DNA of 64,000 nucleotides from Rhea pennata (lineage: Eukaryota; Chordata; Aves; Rheiformes; Rheidae), in contig NC_084665.1 of the NCBI RefSeq assembly GCF_028389875.1, positions 1,612,001 to 1,676,000 of the forward strand, written 5' to 3'. The translations under genes and the position numbers were made by a program. This document shows positions 40,774-52,525 of the stretch, in pieces. Below the pieces are notes generated by a model. That model had not been told where the DNA came from and did not search any database. It was given only the letters and a program-made list of their open reading frames with translations. The number at the start of each line of letters is the position of its first letter. Positions within the stretch are counted from its first letter, which is position 1.

Positions 40774-40787
40774 GTCCCCATGGTAAC
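40774..40787. promoter_or_regulatory. RFX X-box-like site
   Basis: GTCCCCATGGTAAC keeps the right half of the X-box palindrome (ATGGYAAC) in full, with two mismatches in the left half. Function is inferred. Confidence 0.25.
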
Positions 40788-43700
40788 TACAGCTCTGATA
40801 TTGTCCTCCACTCAGCTGGAGTACTGGGAGTTGGGAGGCTTTTGTGCCTGATGAGATTTCTTCCACAACCTTCCAGCAACAGACCCTACTGCTTCCTCCT
40901 GACTCTTTCCTAATTGAGATGCAAATTAATCTTGTGGCTGATTACACTTCCCTTAAAGCTACTGACAAGTGCAGCTGTAACCAGAGTTTACAGACTTTCC
41001 AACAAGTGACTTCAGCTGTCATCGTTTGCATGAGGCTGCCAGAACTCAACAGCCCACTACCTAGTGGATGTAGATCATTTCCCTTCAGGCACCACAAACA
41101 TTTATTCACTTCCCATCCTTAAATGCACAAGTTCAAATGAGAATTTGGCTGTGCACAATCCACTGCGGGCAGAATACTGGCCTGATAAATATTTTACACC
41201 ACCAACTTAACAGTGGCAGAAAGGGAAGGTGGAGCAGGAACATTTTGTTTTAAACTTCCATCATCATTTGATAAACCAATCCCTCAAGTCTCCCACTTCT
41301 TTTATAACTCTCCCTTCATTTCCCTCACATCGGTCAGTATTTTATTACTATTGAACTATTCACAGCCAAATGCAGTATTTAAAATATAACCTAAGCAGTG
41401 ACAGAGCCATCTTCACTACTGTTCTTTCAATTCTTTGTGCAATTACTAATTACCAATTTCTAACCATATGTGAATCAAGAAAGTTTTAAACTATTTACTC
41501 TCATCACGAATGCTGATTTTTAAAATGGCTTGTTCTGCAAACAAAACTTGAAGTTCACTCCTCAGCTTTGCCTTAACGTGCTACCACAAACTCTTCTGCA
41601 TTCATCCAAACTGCAAGGTTACGTCTCACGTGTTGCAAAATATCATTGTTTACTTCTAAAGGATTACTGCTTTTTATTTCTGCTTTCCACTGATATTTGA
41701 GTTATTCACCTTATTTTAATATATTTATAATTCTTAAAGCTGACTCTTTGTCCATCAGTTACAGCCACTAAAGCCCACTGCTCTTTTGCATCCTCTTCCT
41801 TTCCCCATGAGTATAGAACACTTCAAAATTTTATCATCTGCAAATTGATAAATAAAATGCTATAGTGTCCTAAGAAATAAAATGACTTTTTATAAAATTC
41901 TAAGTTATTTATAATTTAAGAGTCCACTTCCACAAAATCAGCCGTGTGCATTTACCTGTGGCAATCCTAATTAAAGTAGCTATATTAAGCTGGTTTAAAG
42001 CTTTATAGAATACCTTTTCCCTAATATACTGCTGTTCACTATTATATTTTAGAAGCTAATTGAGGAATTGTGAACAGGCTATTCTCATTTCATGCCTTTT
42101 CAGATCCTCCCTGCATCACAATCCTGTCTCTCAGAATGCCTCACACTAGTATGCAGTTAATTCATCACTTTTGCTTACTATTTTCCTCCCCAACTCCATG
42201 AAATTGTTAAAACTTGCTTTCATTACTCCAGAATTGCTGGGTCTGCTTTTCTCCTGTTTTCTTAATTGCAGTTAGTGCAGTGAACACCAGAGAGCAAAGT
42301 CATTCACTGAGCTTGCATACTATGGGAAGAGCTACACACCAGCACTGCTATCCGGGACATGTTCAAACACTTCCTTCTGAAACTCAGAATTTGCAACAAG
42401 AATACATTACCCATTCGTTATAAAATCCCACACATCACACATGGAAATTAGAGAAGCATTCCCGACTTACTCATAGATACACCAAATGTGTCTGGTTTGA
42501 TGTCACCCCACTGTCTGGCTACATCTCAACCCTCCTCTCACAGTAACTGCTGAACTGCAATCCATTTCGATATATATACATCCATAAATTTAAACTGAAG
42601 TTTCTGGCTCATGAAAAATTTTAGTATATCTTTGTGTCTTTGCTATAACAATTGTTCAGTTATCTATCATAAAAGTTATGTATAGCCTTCTCATCTTCGC
42701 CAGTGTCCATCCTGATGGGATCTTCCCACCACATTAAGTTTTAGAAGTCTTTCAATTTACTTTCACTTTTCATTTATCATACAGAGAAGTAGTATTTGAT
42801 TCACTACAGAAATCTCTGCTGCAAAAGTACACCCAAAAAAGGAAAATGTGAATCTAGGGACAGATACTGTATCAGCTAGACTCAAGAGTATGCTAAAAAG
42901 TAGTATACGCTATCATGTTTGTGCTGCACTTGTTTCACTGGGGATAATGAGGACTTAGAGACAGACCGAACAGGAAAGCAGGAGCACAGCAGGCTGGTGA
43001 AAATTGTTCGCTCACAAAATGTGAAAGTCGTAAAATGAATAGGAAGTGAAAATCAGAGGACTCCTACCGGCAGTTAGGTGGTAGGGGCAACAGGATCTCT
43101 TCCGTCTTGTAAGCACTACTACTAATGTTAATTTTACCACACTGTAATTTTATTGCTGTATGTAGATGAATCAATCAGCTTATATAGTCAAAGATGCACA
43201 GAAAAGAATTTTAGTAACTAGCTAGATTTCGTTCCTTAAACAAAAGTGAAAAATCAGCATGTTTTAAACAGCTGTTAGGTACTGCCATAATTTTGCATTC
43301 AACTCTTTATGCAACAACCACTGACCTAACTTTGTTTTAAAATGAGGAACGAATGAAGTTAAAATGTTAATTCATTTAACTACAATGCTACTCTTAATTT
43401 CTGAGGATATTTGTCAAATATATTAGATAAAACAGTTTTTTTTTCCAAAAAACAGCAGTATTTGGAAGATATTACACGTATTAAAAATGTGTCTCAAGCT
43501 GATTAACCTATGTTCTTTTAAAGACCAAAACATTCCATTTCCAAACTCTTTCTCAAACTCGTATGATTAGAAAAATCCTCATATGAAAAGCACTCAAAGA
43601 AAGTAAAGTAAATTGCAGTCAGTATTGGTCCTGAGACTAGAGAGATGTGAACAACAAAACATGCTATAAAATGTTTCTAGCATAATTATGGCATTAGGAG

Positions 43701-43920
43701 AAAAGAAGCCCAGAATGTCAAGTAACACGTGATTTTATGCTTAGTCTGCATATCACTTAAGAATAGAAGTCAACACTGCATGTTTTGTATTAGAGAAGCA
43801 TACCATCGAGTTATCATCCAGCAACTGTTAAAAAATACATTCTGAAAATGCTTAAATACAGACATGGCTGGAACAAAATTTGAATTGAAACATCCAAATT
43901 GTAAGCCAATTCCCATCTGT

Positions 43921-43974
43921 CTTACTAACGTAATGAGTCCCAGTAAAGTCAGTGGGACTACTTCATTCAGTAAG
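43921..43974. repeat. Imperfect palindrome, ancient amniote repeat
   Basis: The left arm CTTACTAACGTAATGAGTCCC and the right arm GGGACTACTTCATTCAGTAAG are near inverse complements around the centre AGTAAAGTCAGT. The arrangement (CTTACT...GTCCCA...TCAGTGGGACT...AGTAAG) matches a palindromic sequence I remember as common in turtle and crocodile genomes. I cannot name the family with confidence. Confidence 0.6.
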
Positions 43975-44355
43975 AAACTGGGAGTAGAATTAGCTCTGTG
44001 TATTAGTCTAATATATACCACAGGTAACTATTTTATTAGCATGAAAGGAAATTGAAGATTATCACCACTCTCAGTTCAAAGAATAAATGTTAAGTCCAAA
44101 TCTACCATGAAAAGATTGTCTGAAACTGCTGCTGAGATCATTCTTCTGATGTTATGACCTTATTTTTAAGGCCCTGGATTACAGCTGGGTACAAATGATT
44201 CTAAAAACATTGAGCTTGATAGGAAGAAAGCTTTGACATTTTTCAATAAAATCAAATTGGAAGGATACTCATCAACACTTACCTCTAACAGAAAAATGTT
44301 TGAAATGAAGAATCCTACCTAAGTAGTGCATTACATCAGTAGGAAGAAAGGATAC

Positions 44356-44483
44356 AAGCTCTGGTAGAGAGGGATGAGGGACTTCACAGCTCTGCTGGCA
44401 TTGATGCACGTGGCACACACAAGGCTTGGCAGCAGCTTTGCAGTCACTATTGCTCCATCAAAGAGAGGACCAAAAAATGGCAC
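44356..44483 (-). CDS. RALGAPA2: RALGAPA2 coding exon, end of Rap/Ran-GAP domain
   Basis: A 128-nt exon. The acceptor is a T-rich tract ending ATCTGCAG. It reads [13 protein letters not shown], then [26 protein letters not shown], with two bases (TT) left over. TT plus the T opening the exon at 8057 makes Phe (Q-S-F-Y-E-E-R), as in the family. The donor is GTATCC, a poor match to GTRAGT because it lacks the +5 G, although it starts a 36.3-kb intron. The [11 protein letters not shown] stretch favours RALGAPA2 over RALGAPA1. Confidence 0.95.
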
Positions 44484-47400
44484 CTGCAGATCCCAAAATA
44501 AAAACAACGCATATAAAGTCAAGCCAAGTGGCACTACATGCTTTTACTTTACATGTATAAGGACATTTTATAGAACACAACTCAGTAAACATCTATTTAT
44601 GATGTATATTAACAAAATTCATCTATGAATTTGAAGTTGATTTTCCATTTTGAGTAGATACTGAGAGATGTTTTCTATGTTGCATCTCACAACAAGAGAC
44701 CCTGACTCACTGGCTGAGCAATGCAACATTGACAGGAGTTTTCACAAGAAAGCATTTGTATCAAATATTCCTCTACAAACATCTTCCCTGGACTTCATTA
44801 TAGGGGGAAAAAAAAAAAATCTGATCTAAGACAATCAGGTCTGTGGATAGTAAAGAAGATGGCAGAAAATTAAAAGCTCTCGAAGTCAGTAGCACATAAA
44901 CAAAGTTGACAGATGCCAACAGGTCTATTCCAGTAGATGATGGTAAAACACTAAAAGCACGCTACTTTTGGGTAACCTTCAGAGGAAATCATTATATAAT
45001 GTAATTAGATGACATATGGCTCTTCAGGACAAGGCTGTATTAGGTAAAAAGCCCAAACACTTCATAAAAGTGAAAAACATCTGCAATTACACCTAACAGG
45101 TTTTGCAGTGTCAAAACAAGAAAATCTTAGTGTTAAAATGTGAATATTTGACTACTTGTAAATATTAACATTTATTATACAAGTACTCATTCTCCTATCA
45201 CAAATTCAAAATGAAACAAAAAACCCACCCTAGACAGAAGCTAGCAGCAATTATCAATATTTAAGTTATGGATTTTTTCCACCTGTATAGAGGCTTATCA
45301 TACAAATAAACACACTCCATTATTCTTCTGCAACTGCTTCTAGGTGACTATGACAGTCATTCAATAGATGGACAAAGGGAATAATATAAATCCCTTGCAT
45401 CTAGGGAATTCTTCTAATTAGAAGTGGCAACGAATTACAGGAGAAATTTGATTTTAATATAACATCTGCAAATGACAGCTGTCTTTTCACACAGTTTTTC
45501 TGTCATTTCTTTGCTTAAAATGATCACCAAACCCCCCCAAATATATTAGTATATTTCCATAGTGTGGGGTTTTTTTGTTTGTTTTTTAAACTAATTCTGC
45601 ATTCTTCTCATGAATTATTGCTCTTGTGATATTGCTCCTTGTTGCTTCTTATGTAGTACTATGTATGTAACATTACTAACCAGCTAGTTGGAAAATTTAT
45701 ATACTTAAAAAACCCCCCGTCATTATCGACTGATGATGAAAAGTTTCATTCATAATTGTTTTCTCTAAGAATTCAACAGTCATGCTCCATTAAAGTATAC
45801 TTTTATTTACTGAAAAATTCTTTATAAACAAAGAAGTGGAAGAATGCAAAAGCTGAACAGGAAGTTTTCCTTGGCACTGAGGTCTGTCTACCTGGAGTAG
45901 AAATAAAAGTGTTATCAGGTCCCTGGTCAGGTAACCCCCCACCACAAGGCTACTTCCCGTGGTGCTGCAAGGAGACTCGGATGGATGGTGCGACCTGGCT
46001 GCTCCTTCACCGGGCTGCTACTGCCAAAGCTAAAAGCAAGCAAGCAACCAACCAATAAGGAACACAGTAAAATCGGACTGTTTATTACTTAGCTCATCTC
46101 CTCCGCACGCGTTAAGTACGGGACTTTCATAAAATCAGGTGGAAGGTAGAGGTTAAGAAAACATTATTTTTTTTAAGAAGAAAATCAGATTATTTCAAGA
46201 AACATGTCCTAGGGACATGTTTTGTCAGAAATTACATATTTTTTCGTACAACAAAGCTAGCATACGCTGTCAGATGGAAAAAGAAAACAAAGCTTTAGAG
46301 ATGCAGTAAAGGACGGATGTGATTTTGTATGGAAGTGAATGATTTTATATTATCACAGAAAAACAAACATAACCAAATGAAGCCAGAAAAAAAAATAAAT
46401 TCCCTAAATTTGAGTTCACTGCTCAAATGTTTTCAGTGCAAGGGGCTAAAATCCTCTGGAGATCTGCACGTGCTTCATTCCCTCTGAATTTCACCCGGAA
46501 CCGGAGGCGAGAAGGCCTAGCTTCTCCCCGGCACACCCTGGGTTTGCCCCTGCCAGCCGCAGCGTGTACGAGGTGAGGGACACACGATGGGACCGTACGA
46601 ACAAGCAGCTCAGAATTATTAATTCCTGGGCAGACTCATCAGCCATGGTGCGGGTCACTAAAGTCAGGGGAAGCCAGGATAGCATGCGCTTCCGTCTGCA
46701 GAGATCCCGCTGCCTTGTCGAGGTTATATACACGAACGGGCTGCAAACAGGGCTATATGCTCTGTTCAGGAGTTTTTGTAATTGGTATTTAATAGCCATT
46801 TGAACAAAAGAGCATTTCAAATGATTGGCAAGAAAATAACGTTAGACTTGAACAGGAATCGATTGGCGGAAAAAAAAATTAATGGGGAAATATCCCCTTC
46901 CCTCAACAGCTTCAAATGTCAGTGCAAGTTACCCATGAAACAAAAATTAATATTCACCACGTTGCAAACACCTGCTTCATTACTATTTCCAAGAAAAAAA
47001 ATAACTATTTTTGTTGCAAACAGCAAAAGCAGGCAAGGTTAAATAAACCTTTCTGAGTATAAAGACTTCACTTCTTCAGCAAGCAGCACTAGTTAAAAGA
47101 CTGGGGAATGGGTAAATTATTGTACCAAATGGCTGAGAATTAATCTCTGATGACTAGCTGCAATCTAACGAGGCATCTGTGTCCCAGGGAACCCGCAGTA
47201 TGTCCCTGGCGGTATGCGTAGTGTGTAGAGTCTGCTTGGCATTCTTTGTCCTCTTTTGCAGGCAGCTTTTCGTCTCATTGTTTAGAATATCCTCATGCAT
47301 CTGTGACGCGTGGAATGCATTCATCCTAACAGACTTACTATTGTTTTCTCTCAGAAGCTTTGTTGAGCAAAGGCTGCATCACGGGTCCTGATAATTATAT

Positions 47401-49022
47401 TGCTTAATTAATCAAGACAAAAAAAATTTGCAAATCATTGCCTGGTTGCCAAGCAGGGAGATAAAAAATGAAAACAATACAAGCTGAAGCAATATAACAA
47501 AAGTAACAGCTATCTGATCAGAAATTCTTAAATAATGAAGCTATTAATGCTAAATCGGTTAATGTTAACATTGCTCCAGGTGTCTCTACTTAGATGCGAA
47601 CAAAAAGGCTAACATTATGTATATAAAAGGCCAAATGTTGCCATGGATTCTGTAACCTGATAGAGAGGACAGCCTTTTCATTTGATTAGGGAATGCAATT
47701 TAAATACCAGGGACTGAAGCCAAACAACAGACATTTCTCTCTGCAAGCCTCTTTCATTCACCCTGGGGTCAGTAGCTGGTGAACAAAAGGTCAGCCACAC
47801 TTGCCCTGGAAATGTCTGGATTAATTTTATTACATTGTAATGGTTTGTACTTTAAATGCAAGGATAACACTAAATTTCTAGTTAGCTATTATTCTTTCAG
47901 CCCACTGGGCAGTTTTGACTAACATACAATGGCATTGCTTTTTTCAGATTGATTCACAGAATTATCAAGCATGTTCATACAGCTAAATTCTGATTTTTCT
48001 TACAGAACTCTTTGAGGTTGAGACACATTAACAGCTATTTGGCATTTTAAGGTAAAAGAATTTTTAGTAAAATTCCTGAGAAATAAATTGTAGAGCTGAA
48101 AAAAAAAATCAAGTTTAAGACAAAAAGAAATTATTTCAATTTATAAAAGAATTCAACTTTCTTACTGAAAATGTCTACTGGCAAAACTCTAGCTGTTAAT
48201 ATATAACTGGATCTTTCATAACTCAAAAATTATTGCATATAGCAATAAATATGTCATCAGATTTATGCATTTTCCACAGCTGGTTGTTCTCTTGGACAAA
48301 TATTGACTCTCATATAAGGGAAATGGTATTCATCACATTGATTACTTTCATAATGCATATTTTATACACTTTTTTGCACTTATAATGCCATACAAGCATT
48401 TATTAAGCTAGTATTTTTATATACGTACCTATACACACACACTCAACGTTCTGCAATGCAAAATGTCTGTTATTTCAAAAAACATCTAAAATATAGTTAC
48501 AAAACATTAACATCAAACTACTTTGAGGTCAGGCTATCCAACGACTACATCGTCTCAGTGAGTCAGATTATCATGAAGTTCTCAAAAACATGTGAGCTAA
48601 TGCCCAGCACCATATGTACAACAGTAGCTAAGCCTTATGGGGTGAGTTAATAGCAAATGAGGAACCTAAATCTTTTTTATTTTACACTGATTATTTTACA
48701 CTGGAAATCACAATTATTTTAAACATTGTTCATTGTACAGTAACTTCTACGGGTTCAGAATTTTGAAATATTTCCCTTAGGCACTAGATAATAACAGTAT
48801 GAATTACCTTCTTTTCATACATTGCCATTTCAATTGCTATTTACATTGCAGGTCTTAAAATCTCTCTGCTCAGCACACTTTTAAACTGAGATGGCAAAAC
48901 TTTATTTAGTATTCACTGCAGAAAGGAGGGGAATGATGAAACAGTCAGTTTTATTCAAGCAACAAACTGTTGGTCACTTGAATAACACATACGACAGATC
49001 CAATAAAGCAGTCAAAACCTAC
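44484..49022 (-). other. RALGAPA2: RALGAPA2 intron, 4.5 kb
   Basis: A phase-0 intron between the catalytic-Asn exon and the V-P-F-F-G exon. It contains a slightly GC-richer stretch at 46.44-46.76 kb of unknown nature and an AT-rich, motif-dense block at 47.40-47.83 kb. Otherwise nothing was recognised. Confidence 0.9.
47400..47830. promoter_or_regulatory. Motif-dense AT-rich block, possible conserved non-coding element
   Basis: Contains CTTAATTAATC, TTTGCAAAT, a 14-of-15 NFI-type site (TTGCCTGGTTGCCAA, about 47438-47452), GTTAATGTTAAC and several AGGTCA-like half sites within 430 bp. It lies in the 4.5-kb intron. It has no repeats and no open frame. Function is inferred. Confidence 0.4.
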
Positions 49023-49181
49023 CTCTGGTTTCTTCATTATCTCTATGAAAAACATGTGATTCTTCATTGGATAAATAACAATTAAAACATCTCCAAAATC
49101 TGTTGGTATAATGCCCCTGCGGTAGTTCCTGGTGTGCTCCGACCAGACGATGTGAACCTCATCATTTCCCAAGTGACGAAG
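49023..49181 (-). CDS. RALGAPA2: RALGAPA2 coding exon with the catalytic Asn motif
   Basis: A 159-nt (53-codon) phase-0 exon with acceptor GTTGCAG and donor GAG|GTAGGT. It reads [18 protein letters not shown], then [12 protein letters not shown] and Y-P-M-K-N-H-M-F, ending M-K-K-P-E. The Asn of L-G-N-D is the 'asparagine thumb' that Rap/Ran-GAP proteins insert to drive GTP hydrolysis. It is present, so the encoded enzyme looks catalytically competent. A decayed copy of the 3' half of this exon lies about 1 kb upstream in gene sense, at 49991-50144. The segment just upstream of the motif (D-S-D-D-S-L-T-K-K) is supplied by the preceding exon. Confidence 0.97.
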
Positions 49182-49990
49182 CTGCAACAGCAAATTGGCT
49201 CTTTATTAATCAGGGTGATAACAACAGTTTATGAGGGGTCATGGCTTACAAATTGAATTACAATGCTCAATAGTAGAAATACTTCATTATGGAAAAAGTT
49301 AAAATATTGTTTTTCCCTGGTTGCTCATGAAAAGATCAGTTAAATAATTTGCTTCATTCAGAACGCATTGTTAACTGACGGCTTAATTAAGTAATTAGCA
49401 AATTACCCATTAGCATGATATGTAGATGTACATTACCTATAATAATTTAGAGATGGCAATCTGAATTACTAGAGCAAAACATTAGCAATAAAACATCTTA
49501 TGTCAGCTAGAATGCCACAGCCGTCAAAAAAATAAGAAGTGCCTTGACTAAGGATGTCGAAAACCTATGAAACTCTATTACTCAATTTATAATAAAATGA
49601 GTAATTCCTTGCAGATTTGGAGCCTGGCAATAATTTTTGTTTGAAAATGTAAACAAAATCCCTCAGGAAAATGAGAATTACAGCAAAATGGGAAATACTG
49701 GGAGAATTGCTTTTTTATTTTGAGCAGAGTTGCAGACAAAATATATAAATTTTAAATATGACTCGCAGAGGAAGTCCTTGTACAAATCTGTGTTTGCTTT
49801 GCTGGGGGGGGGAACTGAAGGTGATCTAACAGATGGCAGAAACTATTCAAAAATCACAAACAAGCTACAAACAACAGCCGCCATGGTAGACTTTAAAGGT
49901 AAAATTTAACCCACTTGAAGAATGCCAGCTCAAAATGAAGAGAATTTAAGCCCTACTTAATCCTTAAAAAACACCACTACAATTTGGTGC

Positions 49991-50144
49991 TGGTTTCTTG
50001 AAAATGGTATACAATAGATCTGATAAAGAAGCCAAAACATGTATCTACTTTGTCCACTGTCTGTGAAAAAAAAAAAACAAAACAAAACAAAAAAAAAAAA
50101 AACATGAGTTTTCATTAGATAAATAATAGTTAAATAATCTCTGC
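49991..50144 (-). pseudogene. Decayed duplicate of the RALGAPA2 catalytic-Asn exon (3' half plus flank)
   Basis: The plus strand of this segment aligns colinearly with 48971-49092, which spans the 3' half of the exon at 49023-49181 and about 50 bp of the downstream intron. By hand alignment about 74% of roughly 119 positions match, with small gaps. Shared blocks include GATAAATAA, AACATG, ATAAAG and CTTGAA. In gene sense the copy still reads R-D-Y-L-T-I-I-Y-L-M-K-T-H-V-F where the live exon has [15 protein letters not shown]. An A-rich tract (50066-50102) interrupts it, and the donor GAG|GTAGGT has become AGATACATG, so it cannot be spliced as an exon. The 5' half of the exon, with the catalytic Asn, is not recognisable. 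It looks like an old tandem exon duplication that died. Confidence 0.8.
50066..50102 (+). repeat. A-rich tract inserted in the decayed exon copy
   Basis: 37 bases of A with single C interruptions (AAAAC repeats) split the alignment of the exon copy at 49991-50144, where the live exon has only GAAAAACATG. It arose by expansion or insertion after the duplication. Confidence 0.85.
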
Positions 50145-50783
50145 AGGCCCTGTATTAGCCCACATTTATCAAAGATTTTTCCCTCTTCAGAACCAGGTAA
50201 CATCTTTAAAAGTAAAGAATTACATCCCTACAAGTTTGGGTGGCAAATTGTACTCTGGTTGCAAGGAAAACAAGCCTGGCAAGACTATAAGAATTAAGTG
50301 TTAAAAACCATCAACTTTGCCAACAGTTTACACTCTAGCAAAGCAAAATAAAGCTAAGTTCATAGAACGGCTCAGATGCTCAGTTTTTTTTAAATGGAGT
50401 AGAAGAATTACATTTTGTTTACACCTCTAAAGGAAAGAAATTTTTAATTCTGTCTGAAGAAAATATAAATGGGTTTCCGAGTTGTCTTACAAAAAATATG
50501 GACACTTTAATAATACTACTACTGGAGCTTCTTAGATGTATAAAAATCACCGTACATACTATTCTCACAGTCATTCTGAATTTTGTGCATCCTCTTGTAC
50601 GTTCTTAATTATGGACTGAAAGTCAAACAACATCCAAGAAAACGTTCACGTTAATAATATCACAGTACAGACTTAATACATACAAAAACTAATTAGTAAT
50701 TAAAGTGTACAGTGAAATCCTGATTTCACTGCAATCACTGGTAAATGCCACTCTTTTCAGTGCATCCAGATTGGTATTTGGGG

Positions 50784-50827
50784 AAAAAAAAAAAAAAAAA
50801 AAAAGAAGAAGAAGAAGAAGAAAAAAA
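50784..50827 (+). repeat. Poly-A followed by (GAA)n
   Basis: 21 A, then about five GAA units, then A again. Confidence 0.92.
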
Positions 50828-51980
50828 TCCATCTGGCTACAATACTTAGTGTGCAACAGGTTACTCATACTGCGAATCTAGGCACTTGGCAAGACCGTTT
50901 CAAATTCAGCCGAAGCTAAGCTGTAATTTACTATAAAAGCTAACAGAAATAAGGGTGCAGTTTACACCAGCTGTATTCAGAGCAGGTCAATGGTACTGAA
51001 TGCGTAAACGGCGCCCCAAAATTTATGACGTCCAACACAGGTACCCAGCTCATTCAGGTGTCCAGGTAAGCTCCAGGGCTAGCTGAGCAACTCATTAAAA
51101 ACCTCACAGCAGCTGCATTTAACCACCTCTCATTTCACAAGCTTAACAAATAAATATGAAAACAGGATTCTGTAAGGTAACATAATTATCCGGTTGCATA
51201 GGGAAATTCAAACTGAAATCAACTCTTTTGTTTTATGCAAAAACAAATTGTGAAGTAAAGGATCTATGTTGCGTCATGTTACTTTTAAAATGATAAATGA
51301 AGCTATAAAAATGGTAATCAAAATATGCCTGAATACTTTTTAAAAGATCTTTCTTAGTTCAGTTAATTATTCAGATAATGATTAAATACATTTCACACTC
51401 AGGAATCCCCCAACACTTTATACCTGGTATTATATAAAAGAGAACAAAATTCAGTGAACAGAGAGAAGTTAGATGAACACATGCTTGTTATGCTTGCTTT
51501 AGACAGCAAATGATGGCTAACAGCTCAAAATCTCACAAATATCATAGTGTAGTAAGAAATTACTACCTTTGCCACAATCCACATTACCATCATTATCGCT
51601 AGGTATTTTATGCTTTGAAATGAGTCCAGCTGTGCATTCTCACTCACTGTATTTATAAGGTATAGTGTGACAAATAAAAAGTTGGTCTGAATCAAAGATC
51701 TTTTGTCTCGGAAGACCATTTCTTTGATAAAATCCATTATAATAATCTTAAGAATGACAGCATACCAGCTGCTAGTCGCCTTATCACGCATTAAAAATAC
51801 AAGTTATGTGGTAGGCTCAATACCCCCAAGGACGTAAGCAAGCAAGTTTTGGATACAGCTCCAAGAAGCAAAGACAACACACAGAGTGAAAGATTTATGC
51901 TATGCTCTCCATAAAGTTTATGGAGAGGGGGGAAAAAAATCCTCAGGACAAATTGCAAAACAGCCAGAAAATAAGATTAA

Positions 51981-51996
51981 ACACACACACACACAC
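51981..51996 (+). repeat. (AC)8 microsatellite
   Basis: A short AC run in the 7.5-kb intron. Confidence 0.9.
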
Positions 51997-52325
51997 AAAT
52001 ACACTAATTTTTTTTTAATTTATTCCTGACCTGAATGATCTCTCTACAAATATCCAGCAACAGAAATTCTTCAAGATATTTGCAATTTCCTCCCCTCCTC
52101 AAGTTAACTGAAAGCATAACGAATAAAACTAAGTTTTAGCCTAAAGCAATTTCACTAATACAAACAAAATACATGTTTTCTACTGCAAGTGTTCAAGCCC
52201 AGCAATTTCTTGATTCCTCCACTTGCCTGAGCAATAAATGAATGGAACTTGGATCAATGTATAGTTTCGGACTTGAATTAGGCTATCATCAATCATATCC
52301 CGCCTGCATTTCCTCAGCTCTAATC

Positions 52326-52525
52326 TGCGCGTCAGAGCGCGCTCGGCGGCCGCGGAGCAGCCGCTCCTTTCTCAAGCTCTGCACAGAACGCCTCCGCGCC
52401 GGGAGCCTCGCCGCGCGCCACCTCTCCTCGCTCGCTCGAGCAAATAGTTTCAGGCGCTCTGCTCTCGCCGGGCTGCCTGCAGCCTGCCAGGCAACACGCC
52501 GCGCCTGACACCGGTCACGGTACAC
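52326..52525. promoter_or_regulatory. Short CpG-rich patch in the 7.5-kb intron
   Basis: About 200 bp with very dense CpG, including CGGCGGCCGCGG, in otherwise AT-rich intron. It lies 3.1 kb upstream, in gene sense, of the catalytic-Asn exon. If it acts as a minus-strand promoter, a short transcript would cover only the last GAP-domain exons. No first exon was identified. Confidence 0.45.

Larger units (their letters stand above)
8058..44355 (-). other. RALGAPA2: RALGAPA2 intron of 36.3 kb
   Basis: This intron separates the exon ending the GAP domain from the penultimate exon. No coding exon was recognised in it. It carries CpG-rich patches at about 9.6, 19.8, 22.4-23.1, 33.6, 34.3 and 34.7 kb, two short CR1 fragments (31.9 and 38.2 kb), an ancient palindromic repeat (43.9 kb), large simple repeats at 15.73-15.93, 26.29 and 29.24 kb, and AT-rich motif-dense blocks such as 29.64-29.96 kb. 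Stretches not listed separately hold nothing I can identify. Confidence 0.85.
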
